Below are positions 25,376 through 36,934 of a stretch of 64,000 bases of DNA, piece after piece. Numbering within the stretch: position 1 is the stretch's first letter; each line of letters opens with the position of its first letter. The stretch lies in the NCBI GenBank assembly GCA_917880885.1, contig OU862906.1:60120665-60184664 (forward strand), read 5' to 3'. Made by a program: the position numbers and the translations under genes. The notes beneath the pieces were generated by a model. It was not told the origin of the DNA. It did no database searches and worked only from the letters and a program-made list of their open reading frames with translations. The stretch comes from Limnephilus marmoratus. Lineage: Eukaryota; Arthropoda; Insecta; Trichoptera; Limnephilidae.

Positions 25376-26880
25376 TTTTTCATGTAGTTCCTAAAAACTA
25401 CATAAAAAATGCTAGAAAAATAATATAAACTGCGAGTTTTTTAGTAGCACAATATAATATTATGATAATACAAGTACCTGAAGGTAAAAACAAGGACAGT
25501 TGATATATGTTTATCGAATAAGATATTTCATAATAATAAAACCCTAAAAGTTCGCGCAACACAATCAGCTCTCGCGGCAAACGAGCGTATGTTCCTGGCC
25601 ATAAAAACATCTCACAATAAAAGAAATAAACTAATATGGGGTGGATTAGAACAATGGGAGTTGTTGTGAAACTGACAGTCATGGCCGTAATAACGTTACC
25701 GGTAGCCTTCCCTTAACAGTTGTCCGACGGCCACGACAGATGGGGTTGTTTGTATGGGTACGGCAATAATAATAAAAATTCGACAATGCAAAATACAGCA
25801 CAGGTATGCAATAAAAAAGGGGATAATTTAGCGGCGGCAGACAGTAAACGGCCATTTTTTGTCCTGCGTAGAACCTTTTACCTTTACTGGGCACCGCGAT
25901 GTTTTTACCTGCCCTGTGACCACACTAATATTTTAGTCATTTCACAGTCACGCTAGCTGGTAGTGAGACAGAATACCGCTTCAAGCAAGAATATTAATTG
26001 AAGTCTCTACTTTTTCTACTATTTTACGTAATGAGATCGTCTCTACAATGAAATCTCTTGTTTTTACAAAAGTATATTTAGGCCCGTTTTGAATTTGTTG
26101 AATAATTCTGAAAATAAGCCTTCCAGATGTCGTAGGTATATTTAGTTCAATGATATTGCAATATAAGCTGGGACCATAGACATCCAAATTTAATAGACGA
26201 GAACATACAGATGAGGGGAAAATCAACTATGGCGGTACGAAGAGGGGGAAGATGACTGTGATTCGTTAAAAAATCAATCTGACAGTATATATAGGCATCC
26301 CGCATTATAATATCACCATTTAGTTCTAAAAGTAAAATCTGCTTTTGAATGAATAGACCTTTTTACATGGGAGCGCGAATTGCTCGCCACGTTATTAACA
26401 TATTTGCGAAGTCCAAATACGGCAAAGTAAAGTTCGCATCTTTTCACATACGAATATTTTGTTGCCGTATTTAGTTAAGACACTTTTACAAATGTTTCAT
26501 ATTTTACTTACTCCCTGTAACCAGCGACGAGCACACTGGAGAACCGCCCACATTCGTTATGATCGACATATTTTAGGGAGTAATGTATAGCACAAGCTAG
26601 CATTTTGCCGTGTTATTTCGTAAAATGTACGATGCGAGCTCGACGCTTATCCGGACAAGAATGATGACGTCACATTTTTTAGATTCAGACGAGGCTCTCG
26701 TAAACCCAGCCGGTTCCAAGGAACCGGTATGAGGAGGGGGAAATAAGACGCTTTTATCACTTAGGGCAGGTCTATATATATTCATATGTCTATGGCTGGG
26801 ACGTTTTTTTTCATCGAATAGAGCTGATTTATATATTGAAATTGTTTAACGCTGGATGTGCAAAATAACGTTGGTTGACT
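25376..26880. other. no gene recognised
   Basis: Frames of up to 94 codons overlap on both strands and have no recognisable domain. CCGGTTCC/GGAACCGG forms a small palindrome at 26709-26726. Confidence 0.3.
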
Positions 26881-26886
26881 GCATAA

Positions 26887-27929
26887 GGCTACGTCCGCAT
26901 AGGCAGGCGGCTGGCTTAGCGCCTAGTGCCTAGTGGCTTGCTCTCTGGCTACTTGCTGGGATACATGGTGGCCGCACTGAAGGTGGTTTGTGTGGTGGGT
27001 CGCTAGGTGCCTTGATCATTTGCTTGTCGGCACGTTGACGAGATGTCTATTTCAAAAATAGTCTAAAACTGCTACAGAAAATTCATATTTAAAAATATTT
27101 CACGGTCTTATCCATCACGTTGGGTTCATAAATACAGAAGGCGTTGGTTCATGACATAAATAAGTCACGGTCAAGTCATGGGGAGTTAAATGTTCTGTAT
27201 AAACGATGTAGATTTTTAAACAGTACATTACAAACCAGAGAAATTTTGTTGAATTATTTCAACGGAATTGGATTGATTACCTGGCAGAACAACTCATTGC
27301 CTGAAAACATAATCCAACGCCATAACCATAATAAACATTCATAACCATGTACGTTTTTAGATTTTCACGGCCAAAAGTATTTTCGTTATTTGTTTTTGGG
27401 GTGTTATGCAGTGTTACGCCATCTCCTTATTTAGTCAACGTTTCGGGCAGCGTTACAGTGTCCATCATCAGGGCAGGTGAGCTGCAACACGGCATAACAC
27501 CCCAAAAAACAAATAACGAAAATTCATAACCATAATTAACTTCTCAATTTAAAAAAAAATTCTTCATAAGTAAATCACTTTTCAGTACAAACCATCTTTT
27601 TCTACTTCGATTGCTACCTCTTCTTTTAGTTTGCATTTTTATGGAGCTTTTTTATTAGCTGGACTCCACAGCAAAGACAAGGTTCTCTTTTTAAAACTGA
27701 TGCAATTAATATTTCATACATTTTTTATTTCTAAAATGCCTCGCGCCTAGTGGCAAAAACCAACACGTTGGTTTACTTCGATACACGCTAGGCGACTGTC
27801 TAGGCACCAAGCGCGCAGTGCGGCCGGTCGCGAAAATTCTAGAACGTTCGTTTTCCTAAGCTACTCGCTATTATCATACTTGCTAGGCTCTAGGCGCTAA
27901 GCAAGCCGCCTGTCTGTGCGGACGTAGCC
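26887..27929. mobile_element. PIF/Harbinger-like non-autonomous element, 3-bp TSD TAA
   Basis: GGCTACGTCCGCA at the left and TGCGGACGTAGCC at the right are flanked by TAA (26884-26886, 27930-27932). The inverted homology continues through GGCGGCTNGCTTAGCGCCTA. Size 1043 bp, no transposase. A foldback element of family F2 is inserted at 27349-27521. Confidence 0.8.
27349..27521. mobile_element. F2 foldback element, 12-bp TSD, inside a Harbinger-like element
   Basis: ATTCATAACCAT is duplicated at 27337-27348 and 27522-27533. TTTTCGTTATTTGTTTTTGG and its inverse form the arms. On the minus strand CTGATGA (27471-27465) is followed by CCCGAAACGTTG. Shorter than the 51-kb copy but same termini. 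Confidence 0.85.
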
Positions 27930-27934
27930 TAACA

Positions 27935-29600
27935 GATTTTTAAAAATCTATCTTTCTTTTTCGTTTGGGTTAATAAATATATATTGTAACACTTCTATTG
28001 AATCGTCTATTGGTCTAAGTCTTCTTAACCAAAGTAAAAAGATACATTAATAAAATTATACTCTTGTTGAATTACGTTGTGCAAATGTATACGATAACGT
28101 AAAAAGTATTTATTTTACCCACTAATATTTATTATACTAAATTTATGAATCAAATTTTAACTTGTAACACGTTTGTGAAAGACCAATGGATGTTAATTAA
28201 AAAGGTAAATTGATAAATAAATATTTAGATAAGATACGAATGGAAACAAATTATTCCACTTGTTTGCCTCCATTTGACCTTCAACACTCTAACGCAGAAC
28301 CACCGGAAACTACCGAATCCAGTCCCACTCATTGCTACTCGCGTTTAGACGAGATTTTTAGTACGCAATACCTGCGCTAGTTAAGATGAAGCCATGCGAA
28401 ATAATGCAAAATCATACAAAATCATGTATTTTTGTTTTGAAAATTTGATCGCTTAGAAGTATTATAGATGCTTCAATTAAAAACTACGTGTTGAACACAT
28501 CTTTGGCCTTTTGAAATATCGGTATATAAGTCTTTTAAAAATATAGTATTAGGTCCATAAAAAAACATTTTCAAGTGTAAGCTCTCCTACTTATAAACCT
28601 ACATATAAAGTGGCAAATTTGTTTTTTATATAATATCTAGGGAATCGAAAAACAAATTGATATTTACGCCCGAACTTTACAAAATAAAATATTCATTTTC
28701 ACGTTGTTATTTTTTATATCGATCAATACGGCTGGCAATAGACAAACTTGGATTTTTAAAGTGAACCTTATGTCATCGACATAAGAACTATGCACTTGTC
28801 CAACCTGTTTTGTTTCAGGTCCGCCCCGTCTGCGATGGGAAATAGAGGTCCGTAGACTCTGCGATGCTTGGTTCCGGGAAATCAATTTTAAATTTTTTTG
28901 TTATTACTAAAAATAATGCGTAAGAATGCGCTAATGTTTTTTACAGGCCTTTACGAAATCAACCTGTAAAAAACAACTCTCAAATACCTTTTCCAGCCTT
29001 TCCAAAAGCTTTTTCTCAAGACTTGTCAAGTATTTTTAAATCCTTCCCAAAGAGACGTGGATTTACCATTACTATTGGATCACCTTGAGTGTAAAATAAA
29101 TCTGTTTAAACTCGATGTGTTTTCTTTCGCAAGATTTATTAATACTCTACTAGTCGGGCCTGGTTTATGCATAAGACCTGTCGAGATTTTAAACAATCAT
29201 ACTAGAGCATTGAGGTATTACTAGAGAGTTGTATGATTAAAAAAATTGCGAACAAAATATTTTACATGTTTGATCCATTGATATTAATGTAATCCATTTT
29301 ATTTACTAATTATTTAAAAGCTTACAAATGCAGTTATGAAAACTATTAAATGACGTTTTTTGTTTCTTCTATAAAATTGTCCAGTCACAGATAACCAAAG
29401 TATTAAACTTTGAGGACTCGAAGCGGTAAAATGCGCTCATTTCGGTTTTTCTGGCCGTATGGTTCTAGTCACTGGGCCGCACGTAGTTCGGCGTAACTAG
29501 CGACATCTGTCGGCCGTTCGTGCGAGTCAGGCCGGGATGTTAACCCTAATATTCTGAACACAGCCGCGAGACAACTTTGCCTCCTAATGCTGTGTGTACA
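27935..29600. other. no gene recognised
   Basis: Unique-looking AT-rich sequence. The only structure is a 12-bp inverted pair GTTTTTTACAGG/CCTGTAAAAAAC at 28936-28983. Confidence 0.3.
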
Positions 29601-29604
29601 TTTG

Positions 29605-29680
29605 CGAACCGAAAGGAACGAAGCAACAGCAAGCGGCGTTTCGCGCCGTTTGCAGTTGGTTCGTTCCTTTCTGTAATTCG
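29605..29680 (+). repeat. imperfect 34-bp hairpin, GC-rich
   Basis: The arm CGAACCGAAAGGAACGAAGC-AACAGCAAGCGGCG (29605-29638) faces an inverse arm at 29644-29680 across a TTTCG loop, with mismatches and small bulges. Size and shape recall a microRNA precursor or a MITE core. No expression evidence. Confidence 0.6.
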
Positions 29681-29892
29681 TGACTCGGCTTACGGTAATA
29701 CGTACCTGTTTATATGCAGCATTAGACACCGGCAATTCGCAGAAAGAAAGGAAGACATTCTTTTGTCAGGAATAAATCAAAATTATTGAATTTGACCTTT
29801 TCATGAATGACTTTTGCCTTTGAACTTGATCTGGAGGGGGATAATATTGTGAAGTAAACGAAACGACAACAAACATTGGCTGAAGGTAAACA

Positions 29893-30095
29893 TTTATAAC
29901 GGTTTTTGAAGTGAAAACTTCTTTAGCACCGTTGTGATTCAAAACTCGATGAAATGAAAAAGCGACGCTATAAAGAGATAAATAAGTGCATCTATAGAAT
30001 TTAGCTAGCGAGAGAATTTGATGGAATAATCGGCCTCCTTTTTGTGCGGTGCTTCGTAGCCACCACACTCTTGTCTACTTTAGTTTTCTGAAGGT
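29893..30095 (-). repeat. family E dispersed repeat, copy 2
   Basis: Minus-strand counterpart of 20545-20765, beginning CAGAAAACTAAAGTAGACAA and ending CACTTCAAAAACCGTTATA. Divergence is roughly 20%. Confidence 0.7.
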
Positions 30096-30439
30096 TTCAC
30101 TTGTGCCGCGTGTGAACTGCACACTTGTAACGAAGATACCTACTCAACAAAATTATTTTGTCGGGAGTAAATTCGTGAGGGTTCCACAACAACTCAAAAA
30201 ACTGGCATTTCAACACCCCTTTGAAAAGTCATTAAAAGTGAAGAAAAAAATTTAAAAATGGCCCATAATCTAACCTAACGTAACCTATTTAACCGAGTTT
30301 TATTTTACTATTAATTTTTTATTACATTTGAAAGGAGTGATACGGTGGCACATTGTTGAATTGTCCGGCCACTGCCTCTTTACCTCACAGATAACTAATT
30401 ATTTTAAAAGAATAAAATTGAATTATGATGAACAATAAT

Positions 30440-30730
30440 TATTTTAACTTTTGAATGTAGATATAACTTTGTGGTTATCCATTATAGATAAATGAAACAA
30501 TTTAACTTTTTTTGAACCACTTTTATATTTGAGTAAATCCGACCGGTTTCAGAACGACCGTTCCTTCTTCAGGGCAAATAAAAAAATTAAAAAAAAAAAC
30601 CCTTAAAATAATGAATCTATTATCAACAATCAAAAAATATTGTCTTATAACCCAATCATGGATATGTTACCCTACCCACCCACTCTTCATTAATACCTAG
30701 CAACGGCTCCACCCCTACCACAATAAGGAG
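30440..30730 (+). repeat. F1 repeat copy
   Basis: Shares GAATGTAGATATAACTTTG, GTGGTTATCCATTATAGAT and AAATCCGACCGGTTTC (then AGAACGACCGTTCC and TTCTTCAGGG) with the 48.1-kb element. A C-rich block (CTACCCACCCACTC to CACCCCTACC) beyond it resembles the inverse of 46020-46080. No long palindrome here. Confidence 0.65.
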
Positions 30731-30811
30731 GCGTAAACTAATATCTATGGGAATTCCATAAACTGGAAAAATCGAACTAATATCTATGAGAACCAAAGTG
30801 CGTACGAATAT

Positions 30812-31012
30812 CTACAGCTCAAACAATATGTCATTATGATCGCAGTTTTCCCTGTGTCTTTGTCTGCCTACAAGACGAGGAACACTCATCTCCATGTCTA
30901 ACTCTTCCATAACTGCATTAATACGAGCAAAGTGGCTATCAGCATTATGTCTCATGCCGTCATACACCTTGAGCGCTGAATCTAATTTTGCTTTTGCCAT
31001 CGCGACGTCCAA
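30812..31012 (-). pseudogene. hAT-like transposase fragment
   Basis: The minus frame of 66 codons includes DSALKVYDGMRHNADSHFA and then MSVPRLVGRQRHRENC. The PRxxxRQxHRxN block following a helical region is typical of a large group of animal hAT-derived proteins. Both sides run out of frame. Confidence 0.6.
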
Positions 31013-31405
31013 GCTAGGGCTAAGCTAGGGTCGATTTTTTGGGAGGCGTCTACTAATATCTACAGGAATTCCAAAAACGGAAAAAATCGAACTAATATCT
31101 ATGAGAAGGAAAGTGTTGACGAATATCTACAGCTCAAACTGTTGACGAATATCTATGAGAACCAAAGTGTTGACGAATATCTACAGCACTGGCAGAGGTT
31201 GGATTTGCAATTATGTATAGCATATTGGAATAACGTAATATTGCGTATGCAGTTTAAAAAACTGAATTTATGTATGTATGTAAAAATCCCTAATATCTAA
31301 CTATTGGACACATTTAGCTGAATATTAAGGATTTGGGTTTTTGTTTAAACAGCTTTCTTTATTTCGAGTGCTTCTAAATTATTTAATCTGTTACCATGAC
31401 CATTT

Positions 31406-31442
31406 CTATGTCAGTTAGGTTTGGTTAGGTTAGGTTAGGTTG
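31406..31442 (+). repeat. short GGTTA/TTAGG repeat
   Basis: TTAGGTTTGGTTAGGTTAGG then TTAGGTT: a few interstitial units of the insect telomeric pentamer. Too short to mean a telomere; GTTAGGTTAG strings are common across insect genomes. Confidence 0.6.
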
Positions 31443-32261
31443 TGAGGCCGTGTATTTCGAAATAAATAAATATCTTTGTATTATGACCTCCATGTTTGTT
31501 CAATAAATTATTGTCCTCGGAAACAGCAAAATACGTAATATTAGGCTAAAACTTCATTTACGTACTTTAAACGTTTAAGCATTTGAAGTAATTTATACTT
31601 TTCCGTACCTCTTGCTCAGCTGCCCTCTGTAGACATTAGTTCAACCTACGCTCTGTAGATATTAGTCAACACTGGGACCGTCGTAGATATTCGTCCGACC
31701 TTAGCTCTGTAGATATTAGTCATCACTCTGAAGTTCGTAGATATTAGTCCGACATATGAGCTGTAGATATTCGTCCGACATACAGGCTGTAGATATTGGT
31801 ATCTGGAGTCCCATAAGAATTTTATACATTGTACATATAAATGTATAATCTTGTACTAAATGAATAAATAAAATAATAATAAATAATTCCCATCAACATC
31901 TAAATATCATTATTTTTTTTATTAGCGGCAAGGTGAAATCCAATTAAATTCTAAAAGCCTAACAACACAAAAGTTAGAGCGGCGTTAGAAGGGTCCAATA
32001 CGAAAATGAATAATCCATGCGTTGAAGAGTCGATAATTTTCGAGTTTCATTCCCACCGCCCGCAAAATATTTTGACGTCAACTTTTTTATTTGATGGGGT
32101 GCGGTTTTTGTACACAAATTTGATAGAACGTTCAGGGATGGACCATTCAAGAGCCCACATCAATGTTTACTCAGATTTGATGTGACGTCGTACAAAAATC
32201 TCGACATTTCTAAGTCGGTGGATCAATTGCATCCATTAATTTTCAATTAATGTTTTGGGGC

Positions 32262-32440
32262 TGAAGGAAGTGGGGGAGATGAAATATAATGGGAAGAGAA
32301 TGATTGAGAAGTATCTGTTAACTAAGCATCGCTTAATCCGTTTGATCATTTCATGCACCCTTTATAATCTTGATAGTGGAGATTCCCAGGGCGATACTGA
32401 GAGGATTTCCCATTGCTAACAGCTCTGCCACGGAGGCCGT
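32262..32440 (-). repeat. SINE family B, diverged copy
   Basis: On the minus strand the head starts GGCCTCCGTGGCAGAGCTGT, then CTCAGTATCGCCCTGG, and ends in the pyrimidine-rich stretch near CTTCCTTCAGCCCC. The B box has been lost. Confidence 0.55.
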
Positions 32441-32504
32441 TGAAACTTTTACTGGCTTTTTTTGGTTTTTTGGTCTGGTTTTTCTGAATATATATATATA
32501 TATA

Positions 32505-32640
32505 CAGAAAAATCAGATAAACATATTGACACCCCTGGGACTCGAACCCAGGACCTCTTGCTTTCCAGATTTTCGATTGAGTTTCGCTTATATTGTCTTC
32601 ATTTATTTAAATATTACAATTTGAGGTTTTACTCATAAAG
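32505..32640. repeat. tRNA-centred palindromic repeat, truncated copy 1 (family C)
   Basis: A short left arm (CAGAAAAATCAGATAAA), the 3' half of the tRNA-like head on the minus strand (B box complement GGGACTCGAACCC), then the right arm running through TTTCGCTTATATTGTC to GAGGTTTTACTCATAAAG. The 5' half of the head is missing. Confidence 0.65.
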
Positions 32641-32686
32641 TTAAAATAAAAAATCTGTGTTCAGTTTATTTAGTTTTTTTTTTGTT

Positions 32687-32726
32687 GTTTTTTTAGTGGT
32701 AACTTTTCAGTTACCACTAAAAAAAC
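32687..32726. repeat. perfect 18-bp hairpin, 4-nt loop
   Basis: GTTTTTTTAGTGGTAACT and its exact inverse around TTTC. Lies 50 bp beyond the family C repeat at 32.5 kb. Confidence 0.85.
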
Positions 32727-33299
32727 TAATACAATTTAGCAAAAAATATGTATTTACACAGAATTTAAATAATAAGATCTGACATAAAGCAAAGTGTAAT
32801 ATATAAAAGCTAGTAAGTATGTACAATTATTTGTGTATATTACAACAAATAAAACAAAAACAAAAAAGATTAAAATAAGGACAAGCATAAAAAAATAAGG
32901 ATAACATTCCTGAGCTGCACATAACCTGTTTTCGTGAATTATTGTTGAATTTTATGGTTGCGAGCAGGAATTTCATACAATTTTATATATTATGCATCGC
33001 TTTGTGTTCGCACGTTTTGCATAATAAATATTAACTTGCACGCATTTCTCTCTATGAAAGAACTTAGCCATGAGAAAACAACGATTCTTTGACTTAAAAA
33101 TATAATATTTTTAATAATTTCCGTCAACGCAATTCACTAGTTTATTCACAATGCTAACAAATAATCAGGGCACCGAATGGAAACATGTTTCGTGGATTTA
33201 TTCGATGCACTTCAATCTCCATAAATTTTAACAGGTTTCGAAACACAAAACTTCATTTGTGGCCGGAAGTTGGATTTCATGTGAACACTGTGATCCAGA

Positions 33300-33327
33300 C
33301 ATTTATTTATTTATTTATTTATTTATA
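33300..33327. repeat. (TTTA)n microsatellite
   Basis: About seven TTTA units. Confidence 0.9.
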
Positions 33328-33599
33328 TCTATCCTTGAACATACATTTTACAAATGATTGCATTGGTTTATATAGTAGTACAAAAAATGTTAATATTCAG
33401 TAGCTGTACATAAAAAGGTTAGTTTTAGCATTTGTGAACACCTCAAAATGAAGAGAGAACCTAAGCTGAGGCGTTTTGCATGATTAGGATTGAGTGCTAT
33501 TCTGTCTATCTTCCACTCTTCAATTCCAATCCGCAAATATGCTGTAGATATATTATTTGTAATTAATTAATGTAGATTAACACAATAAGAAGCTTAATT

Positions 33600-34816
33600 G
33601 AGTTTAAATAATTAGGTGTATGTATAAAGCACCGTAGAAATCAAGTAAAAATATAATATAAATTTGAACAGACCCCTTGAGGTGATTTTTCACAAAAACG
33701 ACGCTATACAAATCATCCAAATTATACGCACCAGATTTGAATGTCCGGGATAAATTTTCCCCACAGGAAAAACTAAACCCTTTCACACACTTCCCCAAAT
33801 GATCATCTTGTGAATCCACGCTATGCAATTGCACTATATAAGTATTATAAATACAAAACAATACAAGAACAACATGTCAACCTACCACGCAGAGACCAAA
33901 TGGAAAATAATTCACCGACTCCAGATATTTTCATTTCAGAGGGTTCGGCTCTGTGGAATTCCTAATTTGACCTATAAATCCTACTGATCCCTCAATATAA
34001 ATATTTTAAAAATCTTTTGTAATCCTACATGTATTTAAAATGACTGATTTTTGCATTTTTATATACAAATCTAATATGCCTAAATTTTGAATGAGAGACC
34101 TAGGTATAATGCCAGTAGCCGAAATGACAAATGGTAATAATTTTATAGTCTGAGAATGTCAAATTCTTTTGATCTCATTTCCTAAATCTGTATATTTTCT
34201 TATTTTTCAGAAACAGATTTTTGAATATTACAGGAATTTGGAATAGCTGCATCAATGATATGTTTTTTTTTTTAATTTTTCATGTAAAACTATATCAGGT
34301 CTATTATAACTAATTGTTCTGTCTGTTGGTTTAGTTTTTATCATAATATATTTTTAAAAAATCATTTTCTAAAAATGAATTTGGTTCATATTCATAATAT
34401 AGTACTATATTACGGCAGTCAATCAAATTATGTTTAATTACCAAACTTGGGTTGATTATTTTTAAAACCTGATTGTGCCTAAATGTATACTTTGACGGCG
34501 CTAATATAGAACATCCCGATATAAAATGTTCTACAGTTTCCGGAAAAGCCAAACATTTTCTACATAAATCATCAATTTGATTTATATCTTTGATTATATG
34601 CTTCCTATAATTTTTAGTATTATTGACTCTATCTTGAATGGCAAGCATAAATCCTTCTATTTCTGCGCTCAACTCTCCAATACTCAACCATTTGTTTGAC
34701 GAAAGTTTGTCAACGTACGTTTGGTTGATATAATTGAAGTGTTTTGCGTGAATAATTTTATTTGACCAGGAATTTAATAATTCCTGGTTAGTATTTATAA
34801 GAATGTTGGCATTCAA
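33600..34816 (-). mobile_element. 5'-truncated RLE-type LINE (R2/R4-like), copy 1
   Basis: A 160-codon minus frame reads EIEGFMLAIQDRV, YRKHIIKD and CRKCLAFPETVEHFISGC, the zinc-finger-like linker found between reverse transcriptase and the restriction-like endonuclease of R2/R4-type elements. Just past its stop, other frames give NRPDIVLHEKL and AAIPNS, the PD...D nuclease core, broken by a poly-A frameshift. About 700 bp of 3' sequence follow, ending with the conserved motif near 33665-33710. Confidence 0.8.
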
Positions 34817-34819
34817 TTC

Positions 34820-35814
34820 GTATTATTATTATGCAAATTATTGTTAAAATTAATTTTAACCGATTTTCTCACGACTTTATTTTGCACCTGCTGTGAAACG
34901 TAAAATTAAAAAAAATATATATCTTGCCTTCTCTCGAATATGTGGAGAGTGGGTATATGTAAGTAGGTAGAATGGATTTTATGCACGCTTAAAATGGGTT
35001 TGAATTACTTCGATTATCGGTCCGATTTTGAGAAAAGAAAGAACGATATCTAAACTTAAATCCCCGATAAGATATTACACACTACTTTCTACATTTATCC
35101 GGGATTGCACAGTCAAGAACGAATCAAGTGTTTGCTAAATTCTTACGGCTCTGAAGATCTCTGCTTGTATTACGAGACTGTCGAAATCTATTTAAAACCA
35201 TTTTCGCCATTCTCTGCAGTAAACTCAATTTTACTCAACATGCCTGTAGGTTTACGCGCCCTTCCTCTTTTCGAGTTTACTGTTTTTTTTTCGATCGGTT
35301 TATTAAGCGATCCCCGTTCGATCCTTCGTCAAACCTCCCCCATCCAATCTATCTGCCACGCGACTCGCCACGTGTCGCGAGTGCGCGGCATCTGCAACTG
35401 ACTTCCTCTCTATCGATGGTTGCGTGCGATTTTTTATCTCCGTACTTCCCCCTAGGGTCCCATGACAAAGATTATACCCAAGTATATTGTGACGTTATAT
35501 TATCTGGGAACTTTCTCAGTTCAAGCGTCCAAAAGCGTATTTAACTTGGAAATATATTACATCAATATAATAATATCAATGGAATTTTTGGTAATGGTAC
35601 GACCAGGCTTATATAGCCAGGGAGAAACTTGACTAACATGAATATCAATAATAATAATAATTGGATAAGTTGTACGGCGAATAGAATTTTAAGTTAGAGA
35701 GTAAAATCTTAAATTGTAATATTGAAAATCTGAAACAGAAAAATTAGAAAAAGATACGGTCACATCTGGGACTAGTGAAAAATAAAAATAAATATTTATT
35801 ATCTTCAAATACAA
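34820..35814. other. spacer between opposed RLE-LINE copies; no gene recognised
   Basis: Contains a 98-codon frame at 35105-35401 with no known product and a locally GC-richer stretch (35330-35460). A family C arm fragment lies at its right end. Confidence 0.3.
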
Positions 35815-36222
35815 ATTTATTACTGACATTATACCTAGGTCTCTCATTCAAAATTTAGGCATATTAGATTTGTCAAAGAATTTATATATAAAAATGCAAA
35901 AATCAGTCATTTTAAATACATGTAGGATTACAAAAGATTTTTTAAATATTTATATTGAGGAATCTGTAGAATTTATAGGTTCAATTAGGAATTCCACAGA
36001 GCCGAACCCTCTGAAATGAAAATATCTGGAGTCGGTGAATTATTTTCCCATTTGGTCTCTGGTAGGTTGACATGTTGTTCTTATATTGTTTTGTATTTAT
36101 AATACTTATATAGTGCAATTGCATAGCGTGGATTGACCAGATGATCATTTGGGAAGTGTTTGACAGGGTTTAGTTTTTCCTGTGGGGAAAATTAAACCCG
36201 GACATTTAAATCTGGTGCGTAA
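35815..36222 (+). mobile_element. RLE-type LINE 3' end, copy 2, inverted relative to copy 1
   Basis: Matches the 3' part of the 33.6-34.1 kb element at high identity (for example ACATTATACCTAGGTCTCTC and GAATTCCACAGAGCCGAACC) but on the opposite strand. It has small indels: an extra CAAAGAATT near 35875, and CGCA missing near 36060. It starts inside the nuclease coding region and stops just before the TATAGCGNCG motif. Confidence 0.8.
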
Positions 36223-36934
36223 AAAATAAAAATAAATAAATGATTAAATATACCTACTTTGGCATTGTTAGCGCATACGTTATATTACATTATACATTTT
36301 AATTCGTAATAAAATTAACATTTTATACATATCTAGTTTTTTACATTTTAAACCTACCCTAACAATATAAATATGTATTACCTTTCTACTAAGATGTGGA
36401 CTTCACAACATTGCGATATAACTCCTGAAAAATTGGTCATCGTTAAGTGCTTATTTTATCATTGAAGGGGTATACTGCCATTTTCACACGACATTAATAA
36501 TCCGATGCCTACTTATCAGCCTTATCACAAATGGAAGATAGGTTTAACCCGCTTAGCTACGAAATCGGAAAAATAACACATAAGCTTGCAGAAATAGATA
36601 TAATTTATTTCAAAATTTCATAATTACTGAAATTTGGTCCTGAACGCCTCAATTACGAAAATCGTGAGAAATTGTTAAATTCCATGAATACTACAGTGAT
36701 GAACAGGCATTGAAAGATTCTGCGGACCTTGAGACGGCGATGAATACACGAACTCGAATAATAAATACAACCTAACACGCAAATGCAAATAATTCCGACA
36801 TTATTTCGAACAAAAATATTTTGATTAACTTCGACCAGACACCCCACACAACGCACGTGATCCGTCCCCAACTACTAGAAAATAAGTTAATAAATACTTG
36901 AACATTAATGGGAAGGTCCGAACACATTATTTTA

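Larger units (their letters stand above)
30660..31810 (-). mobile_element. hAT-like remnant with 15 short subterminal repeats
   Basis: Eight copies of (C/T)(G/T)AATATCTA(C/T) lie between 30735 and 31185, and seven in the opposite orientation (TAGA(T/C)ATT) between 31625 and 31795. Between the left copies a minus-strand fragment encodes part of a hAT-like transposase. A block GGAGGCGTnnACTAATATCT with its next 100 bp is duplicated (30727-30830 and 31042-31137). Element ends and TSD were not resolved. Confidence 0.55.

Noticed and set aside
31406..31442. Telomeric TTAGG repeat.
   Set aside because: Only a handful of imperfect units in the interior of the window.
35105..35401. A 98-codon frame as a possible small gene.
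   Set aside because: No signal peptide, domain or splice context that I can defend; left as unrecognised.
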